A stretch of 64,000 nucleotides of DNA from Anaerosacchariphilus polymeriproducens (GTDB lineage Bacteria > Bacillota > Clostridia > Lachnospirales > Lachnospiraceae): the NCBI RefSeq assembly GCF_003363435.1, contig NZ_QRCT01000016.1:124001-188000 (forward strand), read 5' to 3'. Both the position numbers and the translations under genes were made by a program. This document shows, piece by piece, positions 8,673 to 15,950 of this stretch. Within the stretch, counting starts at the first letter, position 1; every line of letters begins with the position of its first letter. The notes under the pieces were generated by a model. That model made no database searches. It was not told the DNA's origin and was given only the letters and a program-made list of their open reading frames with translations.

Positions 8673-8720
8673 TGTCAAGTGCATTAAGCAAATATTAAAA
8701 TGTATTAAGACTGTGTTAAG
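8673..8720 (-). promoter_or_regulatory. duplicated promoter with four TTAA-type hexamers
   Basis: Upstream of the truncated copy, TTGACA (8678-8673) is preceded by CTTAATG, a TTAATAT variant, CTTAATA and CTTAACA at roughly 11-base steps up to 8720. It matches the layout before the intact gene at 7612-7670 but has more copies. It looks like a response-regulator binding array, TTAACA-type as for PhoP of Bacillus. The remaining bases to 8865 show nothing else. Confidence 0.5.
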
Positions 8721-8864
8721 TTTATATTGCATCCCCTTAAAGAAATCATACAGTTGCAGTTATGAAAATATTTTATTTCTAATAAGAATAGTTTTATCTT
8801 TCTAAAGTTATCTCCAACTAACTATTTTGATAATTTAAAAATGTTAAAAATGTAATTTTAAGTA

Positions 8865-9047
8865 AAAGTACAACAGCCGCTGACCAAAAGTCCCCCGTCT
8901 GTTTTCTCGCCTTCTTTAATACATTTAGGGAATCTTAGTTCTGAAAATGGATGCTTTAGTCAGGACTTAGATTCCCTTAATGTATGAAAACAAAGACAAA
9001 ACAGACGGGGTTACTTACCACTTAATTCATCAATTTATCCTGCACAA
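8865..9047. repeat. palindromic repeat, copy B
   Basis: Second copy of the element at 8261-8439, with the same outer borders and a better preserved internal palindrome (CCCGTCTGTTTTCTC against CAAAACAGACGGGG, and ACATTTAGGGAATCTTAG against a GATTCCCTTAATGT-type arm). It ends one base before the stop codon of the DUF4176 remnant. Confidence 0.8.
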
Positions 9048-9048
9048 A

Positions 9049-9276
9049 TTAAAATTCTTCTTCATCTTGAAAACCAAGGAAATATACCTTCTCAATATTT
9101 TCGTGATTGAATAAATACATATAATCTTCACTTATATTTCCCTACGGATATAAGCATCCTATATAATCCCATTCCTTTTCATTTTCTTTCTGAATTTGTT
9201 TACGTCCATAAATCATTACTCTTTTCTTGCCACCCTGTAATAATACAACAGATCCTATTGGTAAATAGTCTTTCAT
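9049..9276 (-). pseudogene. DUF4176 gene broken by one nonsense codon
   Basis: Seventy-five sense positions with an in-frame TAG at 9144-9142. The translation reads MKDYLPIGSVVLLQGGKK ... WDYIGCLYP, stop, GNISEDYMYLFNHENIEKV ... DEEEF. Both halves match the DUF4176 pattern (LPxGSVVxLxGG, YxGCxYP, FNxExIxxVxFxGxxDEEE) and the frame is otherwise intact, so a single substitution has interrupted it. The ATG starts one base after the stop of the 222-residue gene upstream, which implies translational coupling. DUF4176 genes are often found near type VII secretion/LXG toxin loci; no toxin is here. Confidence 0.8.
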
Positions 9277-9277
9277 A

Positions 9278-9946
9278 CTAGTTATCTCCTTGTAAAATAA
9301 TTTCTTTTTTTAAAAATTCATTAATATTATTAATATCAATTACATTTTCACTAATAGTCTTTTCATGTAATAGTTTCTTATTTACTTTTTTATATGGTAT
9401 TTTTCCTTCAACTTTACTTAAAAATATTGTTTCATAAACACTTTTATTATTAATAAATTTCTTCAAACAAATCCTTGCTTCTGATTCTTTTAAATGTTTT
9501 TCTATCTCTGTATGTTTCATTTCAGATATGTAATTCTTAAAAAAGGCTTTAGAAAATTCCTTTAATTCTTCCATCCATTCCTCTTTATTATTTACTACTC
9601 TAATTTCAAAAAGACCTCTCTCTTTAAATTCTAAAAATGCATATCCATACTCAGATTGAAAAAATGATTTTAAATAACCCTCACCATTTTTAAATGCAAT
9701 TTGAAGCTTATGTACTGCTACAGACATAATTATTTTTTCAAATTTTTCTTTTCCCCACCATAAATCTTGAGAAGTAAATTTTTTCTTTACTTTTTCCGCT
9801 ACTTTATCCATACCTATTTGGTTTTTCCTTTTTAGTACATTATTTACACCAAAAGGCAAAATTGACGGAATTCCTCTAAGTGATGGATACATTCCTTTAT
9901 ACGCCATTATCATTAACATAACAATTTCTTCTTCATTTACAACCAT
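9278..9946 (-). CDS. uncharacterised 222-residue protein coupled to the DUF4176 remnant
   Basis: No family was firmly recognised. It is a soluble, lysine-rich protein with no signal peptide or membrane segment and probable mixed alpha/beta structure. The N-terminus (VVNEEEIVMLMIMAYKGMYPSLRGIPSILPFG) and the later YGYAFLEFKERGLFEIRVVNNKEEW strand region suggest an EspG- or DUF5081-like accessory protein, but that is a guess from context. Its stop codon lies one base before the DUF4176 ATG, so they form a two-gene unit. An AGGAGAGG-like site precedes ATG 9946. Since its partner is broken, it may be a relic. Confidence 0.55.
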   Translation of the reverse strand: MVVNEEEIVMLMIMAYKGMYPSLRGIPSILPFGVNNVLKRKNQIGMDKVAEKVKKKFTSQDLWWGKEKFEKIIMSVAVHKLQIAFKNGEGYLKSFFQSEYGYAFLEFKERGLFEIRVVNNKEEWMEELKEFSKAFFKNYISEMKHTEIEKHLKESEARICLKKFINNKSVYETIFLSKVEGKIPYKKVNKKLLHEKTISENVIDINNINEFLKKEIILQGDN

Positions 9947-10049
9947 ATATTTCCTCTCCTTTTTTATACTTTATGCAAAAGAGCACCACTTAGCAATCGC
10001 ATTTCCAACAGAATTACATAGTAAGAAATCTCATCCATAACGTGAACAT

Positions 10050-10247
10050 TTATTGCTTATCTTTTTTATATTTAATTATCGCAGTAATAAGACCTAAAAT
10101 ATTTCCTATTATCATAAACATAAAAGAAATATTGCATATAGTGTAAGTTTGACTTCTTGATAACATTATATTTTCAGAACTTAAATAACCTAATATCCCA
10201 AATATAATTCCTAATATTATTAATATTGTTGATATTTTATTTAACAT
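10050..10247 (-). CDS. small two-helix membrane protein after the dfrF-like gene
   Basis: 65 residues: two hydrophobic helices (about 5-24 and 36-58) joined by a short polar loop, with a basic tail KYKKDKQ. The ATG starts three bases after the reductase stop, and the last reductase codons supply the AAAGG site, so the two are translationally coupled. Function is unknown. No similarity was recognised to the small protein at 8067. Confidence 0.55.
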   Translation of the reverse strand: MLNKISTILIILGIIFGILGYLSSENIMLSRSQTYTICNISFMFMIIGNILGLITAIIKYKKDKQ

Positions 10248-10250
10248 TGA

Positions 10251-10766
10251 TTACCTTTCTTTTTTGTATAAATTCTCTTTTTGTCTATTGGTCTTGTCCC
10301 CTTTTCTTGTATAGGTCAAATATTTATATGATAGATCCCCCACAAATTCAGCATCAATCTGTATTTCCCACTGACTTTCATCGAATTCAGGAAAAAATGT
10401 ATCACCTTCAATGCACTGATCTATCTGTGTTATATACATTTTATCTACAATATTTATTGCTTCTTCATATAAACGAGCTCCACCTGATATGTAGACGTTT
10501 TTGTTTTCTGCTATCTTTAATGCTTCATCTAGTGAATGTGCTACTACACAATTTTCTTCATTTATATGCATAGTTCTTGATATTACTATTGTTAATCGAT
10601 TTGGCAATGGTCTTCCAATTTCTTCGTATGATCTTCTACCCATAATTACAACATTGTCTGTAGTAAGTTCTTTAAATCTCTTTTGCTCACCTTTTATTTT
10701 CCAAGGTATCATTCCATTCTTCCCAATAACTTTATTTTTTGAATATGCTACTATTAATGCTTTCAT
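10251..10766 (-). CDS. dihydrofolate reductase, DfrF-like
   Basis: Reduces dihydrofolate to tetrahydrofolate with NADPH. Folate/NADPH motifs are clear: IGKNGMIPWKIKGEQKRF (residues 14-31), VVIMGRRSYEEIG (39-51), PLPNRLTIVISRT and VYISGGARLYEEA. From memory it resembles DfrF, a trimethoprim-insensitive enzyme of enterococci and gut Firmicutes, more than classical clostridial FolA. The frame extends to 10877, but that extension runs through a terminator hairpin, whereas ATG 10766 has AAAGGAG at good spacing, giving 171 residues. No thyA is adjacent. Resistance is not shown by the sequence; a native housekeeping role is possible. Confidence 0.85.
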   Translation of the reverse strand: MKALIVAYSKNKVIGKNGMIPWKIKGEQKRFKELTTDNVVIMGRRSYEEIGRPLPNRLTIVISRTMHINEENCVVAHSLDEALKIAENKNVYISGGARLYEEAINIVDKMYITQIDQCIEGDTFFPEFDESQWEIQIDAEFVGDLSYKYLTYTRKGDKTNRQKENLYKKER

Positions 10767-10827
10767 TCTAAAATCTCCTTTATTTGTTGCATCCAAAAAC
10801 ATATTGAATTTAAAAAAATCAAAAAAA

Positions 10828-10865
10828 ACAGAAGAATGCGGGTGCGACGCATTCTTCTGTTTTTT
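10828..10865. terminator. strong bidirectional terminator
   Basis: ACAGAAGAATGCG (10828-10840) and CGCATTCTTCTGT (10848-10860) form a 13-base perfect stem with a 7-base loop, with T runs on both strands. On the minus strand it ends the GGDEF/EAL transcript and insulates the reductase gene. The rest of 10767-11015 is AT-rich with no further gene. Confidence 0.9.
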
Positions 10866-11015
10866 AAGCAAATACATATTTTTTTTACTAATATTGTTAA
10901 GTCTCTTGTATTATACTTGTATTATCAAAAAATTACCATTGGTTTTTTGCTTATTTTTTTGAAATTTTCTTTAATTTTCCCTAAACACTACTTAATAATC
11001 GTGATTTTTTGCTTT

Positions 11016-13685
11016 TTATAAATATTTAATCTCAAATTCTTCCAAAGGTAGTGGTTTTGAAAAGTAGTATCCTTGAATTAATCTTACTTTCATATCCTTT
11101 AATATCTGATATTGCCCTGCATGTTCCACGCCCTCTATACAAACTTTAACTCCTATCACACTTGCTAGTTCAGAAACCAGTTTTACAAAGGAATGAGCAT
11201 ATTCATCTGATTCAATATCATTCACAAAACTTTGATCTACTTTAATTACATCCAACGGAATCTCCTTTATATGGTTTAATGAAGAATATCCAGTTCCAAA
11301 ATCATCTAAAGCAATTCTTATTCCTAATTTTCTGATTTCTCCTAAAATATTTTTCATTCTGCTCATATCATTGATAGCTAAACTTTCTGTTACTTCTAAG
11401 GTCAGATTCTGGGGATTTATACCTACTTTTTTAACTACATCTGATACTACATCTACAATATCATTTTGCAATAATTGAACGACAGATAAATTTACATTTA
11501 CTTTATAATCCGGATGCCCCATATCATTCCAATATTTACAATTATAACAGGCCTGCTCCAAAACATATTGACCTATTGGATTAATCAATCCAAGATATTC
11601 TGCCAAAGGGATGAACTCTCCAGGAGAAATAAAACCCAGTTTTTCACTATTCCAGCGTACCAATGCCTCTGCACCTGTACATTGATTTCCTTCCTTTCCA
11701 ACATCAAAGATAGGTTGATAATATACTTCAAACTCTTTGCAAGCATTAGAAGTTGCATCTCTCATATTTTTTTCCAAATCAAGTCTTTTGTATGATGTGC
11801 CATCAAAATTATTATCGTAAAATTCTAATCGATTCTTTCCGTCTTTTTTTGCCTGATACATAGCTATATCTGCTTTTTGTATCAAATCTTGTACTGTTTC
11901 TCCATCTTTAGGAAAAGATACAATTCCCATACTCATAGTACAATAATAATCGGAACCTTTTAAAAACCAAGGCTTATTAAAAATAAGCTGGATTTCATTC
12001 AAAATCCGATCCAGATTTTTATATTCTTCTCTTGTTACCAAGATGATAAATTCATCTCCACCCATGCGATAACAATTATCTTCAATTCCTTTGATTCTTT
12101 GTAGACTATGTGAAATAGATTTCAAAAGAACATCTCCATAGTGATGACCCAAGCCATCATTGATATGTTTAAAATCATCTAAATCTATGTACAATAATGC
12201 TCCATTTCCACCTTTTCTTTGTACGTTTTTCAGAAAAACTCCCAAATCAGCTTCACATCTCATCCGATTATATAGACCTGTTAAAAAATCATTATTAGCC
12301 TGTTGTTCAATCTTTTGCTGGTACAATTTTTTGTCTGTTACATCATAAACGGTACATAAGGAAACTTCTCTTCCATCGACCCATACAATATCCTTGAAAC
12401 GTACGTCATACCATTGTCCTTCTTCTTCATAGAACATCTCATAATAATCTTTATTAAGACTGACTGCTTGTCCTTTTAAAATTAGTTCGTCGAACTTACC
12501 GGCATGTATTGCTTTTGCAAAATAACTTTTTATTTTTTTGTTTACAAATAATGTTTCTTCTGTCGTTTTATCTTTCACAAAAATGCCACAACCGATATTT
12601 TCAAGTATTGCTTCTAATGATACATAAGAACCTGCAAGAGAATTTTTTGTAATCCTTTTCGTTACAATACTTTGCATAATCTTTTTTACATCATTTAAGA
12701 ATTTGATCGTATTGATATCCCATATGCGGGAATACCTGCGTTCTAAAAAATTTGCATACATAATGACTTGATTATTGACCTCAATCGGTAGTGTAATAAT
12801 TGCTTTCAAATCATATTCTTTGAAAACTTTGGCAAAATTCTCAGGCAATGGGGTATCACTTGATAAGGTATACGGTCTTTTTCCTAGAAACGGGAGACTC
12901 GTTCTTGCAATACCTTGAAATTTATCAAATAGAGAATCCACATCATCATTGTTCCATTCCCCTATCATATCAATCGTATCATCCCGTTTATTGACCCGCA
13001 AAACATGAGCATCGCTTATTTCGAAATAAACTCCTACAATCTGCAGTATCGTTCGTATCAGATCCTCAAAACTTATTTCTGATTCAAGAAGTTGTACGAC
13101 CTCTGCCATTGTTTCATTTCGCTTCAATTCATCTTCCATCTTTTTTTCTGCCAGCCTGCTTTTCTGTATTTCTGCACTGGCACTCATTATGGACACCTTC
13201 AAAGAGAAATATTTTTTGGAAATCTGCATCAATAACTCAATGGATTTATAAAATTGTTCTTCCTTCATCGTGTGAGTAAAAACTTCAAAACCACTTTCAT
13301 ATTCATTTGAAATTTGTACATCATTTAAGATTCCACAGACTAGCCATGATAAAATCTGTCTTTTAGCTACTTCTATTTTAATAGCTGCTATCTTAACATT
13401 TGGATATTGCGTTTCTTCCACTATCAACTCTTCAATTTCATTGCTTTGTGCCTGTTTTAAAAGTTCAAAAAAGCTATCAAGACCTAGCAACTTTTCTATT
13501 TGCTGACGTTCTTCATACGTTCCTGAGAACTTTGTCAAAACTCCACGATCTGCGTCTACGCACGCAACAAGAGCACCGCAGGAATTACTGAATTTATCCT
13601 GTATTTCCTGCAATTCTATAATATCAAACAAATGTCCCTGAGAACTATATTCGGTTATATTCGTAGGATTAATAGGTTCCGCCAT
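11016..13685 (-). CDS. GGDEF-EAL c-di-GMP enzyme with PocR-like, GAF and PAS sensors
   Basis: 889 residues, no transmembrane segment, so a cytoplasmic cyclic-di-GMP turnover protein. In order: an N-terminal PocR-like sensory domain (about 18-170), a coiled linker, a GAF-like domain (about 195-345), a PAS domain (about 355-455) ending in VYDVTDKK, a diguanylate cyclase domain with intact GGDEF (about 541-545), and an EAL domain beginning QPIFDV with EALVRW near 672 and intact NLSVVQL, EVTES, DDFGTGYSS and QGYYFSKP. Both catalytic halves look competent, so net activity is unpredictable. Its start is five bases after the methylase-like gene stop, implying co-transcription. Confidence 0.93.
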   Translation of the reverse strand: MAEPINPTNITEYSSQGHLFDIIELQEIQDKFSNSCGALVACVDADRGVLTKFSGTYEERQQIEKLLGLDSFFELLKQAQSNEIEELIVEETQYPNVKIAAIKIEVAKRQILSWLVCGILNDVQISNEYESGFEVFTHTMKEEQFYKSIELLMQISKKYFSLKVSIMSASAEIQKSRLAEKKMEDELKRNETMAEVVQLLESEISFEDLIRTILQIVGVYFEISDAHVLRVNKRDDTIDMIGEWNNDDVDSLFDKFQGIARTSLPFLGKRPYTLSSDTPLPENFAKVFKEYDLKAIITLPIEVNNQVIMYANFLERRYSRIWDINTIKFLNDVKKIMQSIVTKRITKNSLAGSYVSLEAILENIGCGIFVKDKTTEETLFVNKKIKSYFAKAIHAGKFDELILKGQAVSLNKDYYEMFYEEEGQWYDVRFKDIVWVDGREVSLCTVYDVTDKKLYQQKIEQQANNDFLTGLYNRMRCEADLGVFLKNVQRKGGNGALLYIDLDDFKHINDGLGHHYGDVLLKSISHSLQRIKGIEDNCYRMGGDEFIILVTREEYKNLDRILNEIQLIFNKPWFLKGSDYYCTMSMGIVSFPKDGETVQDLIQKADIAMYQAKKDGKNRLEFYDNNFDGTSYKRLDLEKNMRDATSNACKEFEVYYQPIFDVGKEGNQCTGAEALVRWNSEKLGFISPGEFIPLAEYLGLINPIGQYVLEQACYNCKYWNDMGHPDYKVNVNLSVVQLLQNDIVDVVSDVVKKVGINPQNLTLEVTESLAINDMSRMKNILGEIRKLGIRIALDDFGTGYSSLNHIKEIPLDVIKVDQSFVNDIESDEYAHSFVKLVSELASVIGVKVCIEGVEHAGQYQILKDMKVRLIQGYYFSKPLPLEEFEIKYL

Positions 13686-13690
13686 TCAAA

Positions 13691-15172
13691 TTACTCCTTT
13701 ACGGCTATTAAGAATAAATAAAATCCTTTTTTCTCATCAATGCAAAATTCTCGAATAAGCGAATAATCTTTCCTGATTCTTAAATGCTTTTTAACATAAC
13801 CCATCTCATTAGAATACATAAAAATCAATCCATTCGCCTTTAGAACTTCTTTTGATTTTTGAAAAAATCTTTCATATAGAAGATTCAATTCCTCTTTTCC
13901 CATCCTGCCTTGTACCGGCATATTCGTAAAGATTTCATCAAACAAATATTCATGTGTAAATTGGAAATAATCTCTTTGAATATAATTCACTACCATATCG
14001 GCTCGTTCTGTATTGTTTCTGGCTTTCTTTATGGCATCGCCAAAATAATCAATTCCATACATTGTGCCAGCTTCAATGGCTTTATTTCGTTCTATCAACA
14101 TTGTACCAACACCGCAAAACGGGTCTAATATTTGTGCTCCCTTCATCATATATTCTTTCGATATTTCAGCTAATAATGCTGCTGTCGTTGGATGAATGGA
14201 TGCAGCAATTACATCTTGACGATATGAAAATCTATCATCAGGTATTGTAAATAATTTCAAACAAGGATAATACTTCCCTGCATTACTTTCAATTAGCCTT
14301 ATTTCAATTTCGTAATGAGAAGTTGAGTTGATCAATTGTCCATTTGAAAGAGACTCCAGTTCTAATGCGACTCTTTTAGCAAAACTACTTTTTTTATCCA
14401 ATGACATCTTGCTTTTCAATTCAATTCTAAAATAAAAAGGAGCTTCGCCCTTATGACAGTCTTTCAAAATGGACATTAAATTACTCTGGACTAATTTTTC
14501 CGCAATGAAACTAACATCTTTTTCTAGATTTTTATCACAATTTAAAGTAAATAATAGTTCTTTATAAGTCCGTATGGGCAAAACACTCATCAAACGATTC
14601 GTAACAATCTTCACTCCTGCGTTCAAATTTTTAAAAGTCGTTTCTTTTAACTGACCAGATGTTACTTCACTATAATTCTTTTGAGTTGTTAATATAATTT
14701 CTAATTTCTGTTTCGGTTCTACAAATTCATGTTTCTTTGGTTCTTTATATTTCCATATCATATTTTGAAGAACCTTCATTTCTTCTGCAACATGTTTCTT
14801 TGCACTTTCTTCGATATCAGAAACACGTAAAAAAGAAAGACGTTCCTCTAATTTATCTAAATAGACCCGATAATCATATTTGCTCATAGCAATTAAATAT
14901 GCACTCTTTACAAACATCTGACTTTCCTTAACATAGGTATCAAACAGTGTTTTTAAATAATCGGGTTCTTTTAATTCTCCTAGTATGAAAGCTGTATTTT
15001 TTCTGACTTTTGCATCTTCTGATTTTAATAACTGCAGAATAGCTTCCCCTTTACTTTTAATTTCGCATACTAATTCCTGCTTTTGGTCTTCTATCTTTAA
15101 TTCTTGCTTTAATTTAATTAAGTTTTCTCTGATATTTTTCCCAGCAAGAATTTCTTCTAAATAATTTGTCAT
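13691..15172 (-). CDS. RNA methylase-like protein with HEAT-repeat N-terminus
   Basis: 493 residues. The N-terminal third looks like helical HEAT repeats (LLKSEDAKVRKNTAFILGEL and following, about 45-140). The C-terminal part is a class I SAM methyltransferase of the TRM11/UPF0020 type: ILDPFCGVGTMLIERN is motif I, GIDYFGDAIKKARNNTE binds SAM. The position of the catalytic NPPY motif reads TNMPVQGR, so the usual Pro-Pro-aromatic is replaced. A tRNA or rRNA base methylation role is likely by family; the substrate is unknown. It is coupled to the GGDEF/EAL gene downstream. Confidence 0.75.
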   Translation of the reverse strand: MTNYLEEILAGKNIRENLIKLKQELKIEDQKQELVCEIKSKGEAILQLLKSEDAKVRKNTAFILGELKEPDYLKTLFDTYVKESQMFVKSAYLIAMSKYDYRVYLDKLEERLSFLRVSDIEESAKKHVAEEMKVLQNMIWKYKEPKKHEFVEPKQKLEIILTTQKNYSEVTSGQLKETTFKNLNAGVKIVTNRLMSVLPIRTYKELLFTLNCDKNLEKDVSFIAEKLVQSNLMSILKDCHKGEAPFYFRIELKSKMSLDKKSSFAKRVALELESLSNGQLINSTSHYEIEIRLIESNAGKYYPCLKLFTIPDDRFSYRQDVIAASIHPTTAALLAEISKEYMMKGAQILDPFCGVGTMLIERNKAIEAGTMYGIDYFGDAIKKARNNTERADMVVNYIQRDYFQFTHEYLFDEIFTNMPVQGRMGKEELNLLYERFFQKSKEVLKANGLIFMYSNEMGYVKKHLRIRKDYSLIREFCIDEKKGFYLFLIAVKE

Positions 15173-15257
15173 AAATTCATCCCCATCAACTTAGTTTTTT
15201 AGATAGTTCACCCAAAAATACAACTTCATTTTACATTAATTTGGGCATTAATGCAAC

Positions 15258-15929
15258 TTATTTCTGCTTTCCATGACTCTTTATATAATTCGTTACCTCT
15301 AATTTGAACTGTTTCCATGCATCTGTATTTTCCACAAAATATTTGGGACAATTTTTACCTGTAATATCATAATGACGGATAACATCATCTACCTGTACTT
15401 GGAACTTACTACACAACCATGCAGTCAGTTCTATCAAAGAATCATATGTTTCTTTCGTGAATTTCCCAGTTTCATCCGGATGACAACACTCTATAGAAAT
15501 TGTATCGGAATTCCTATGGTTAGAAGCATATGAAATCTCTGAAGTAGGAATACATTGTACAATTTCGCCTTCAATTCCTATAATAAAATGGCTGCTTGCT
15601 TTTGTAATTTTACTTTTCTTTAATCCCTCAAAATAATCTCTGTTCTGCATAGCTGTTGTTCCCGGATTGCCTGTATAATGAACTACAATCCCTTTGATCT
15701 TTTTCAACGGTGTCTGTGGTCTGGAATATTCATTGACTGATAACAATTGTACATTTATTTGAGGCTTATCTTCAATGAAAGGAACTTCTTTGCCAAGAAA
15801 CTTCTGTCTAACAGACTTACTGCAAAAAAAGAGTACTATACAAAGGATTACAATTATTAGTAAACCGATTGCTCCTATTTTTATTGGGAATTTTGTAACT
15901 TTTCTTTTTTTTCTTCTTTTGGTATTCAT
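15258..15929 (-). CDS. membrane-anchored N-acetylmuramoyl-L-alanine amidase (Amidase_2)
   Basis: Cuts the amide between muramic acid and the stem peptide. A basic N-terminus and one transmembrane helix (about 15-37) anchor it outside the cell. The amidase/PGRP domain (about 75-215) shows VVHYTGNPG with a zinc-binding His, ASSHFIIG, SYASNHRNSDTISIEC, and RHYDITGKNCP with the other zinc ligands. 223 residues, no cell-wall-binding repeat. It is 21 bases downstream of recJ, probably in one transcript. Confidence 0.88.
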   Translation of the reverse strand: MNTKRRKKRKVTKFPIKIGAIGLLIIVILCIVLFFCSKSVRQKFLGKEVPFIEDKPQINVQLLSVNEYSRPQTPLKKIKGIVVHYTGNPGTTAMQNRDYFEGLKKSKITKASSHFIIGIEGEIVQCIPTSEISYASNHRNSDTISIECCHPDETGKFTKETYDSLIELTAWLCSKFQVQVDDVIRHYDITGKNCPKYFVENTDAWKQFKLEVTNYIKSHGKQK

Positions 15930-15950
15930 TTTAAACTCCTCAATCCTTTG

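Noticed and set aside
8261-9047. Repeats considered as a CRISPR array
   Set aside because: Only two long copies about 600 bases apart with internal palindromes and no regular spacers or cas genes.
9142-9144. TAG in the DUF4176 frame as a recoded (pyrrolysine) codon
   Set aside because: No pyl genes or recoding structure are visible, and the position is a simple surface turn. A nonsense substitution is the plainer explanation.
10767-10877. Longer dihydrofolate reductase N-terminus
   Set aside because: The extra codons run through a terminator stem and lack family similarity. ATG 10766 has a strong ribosome site.
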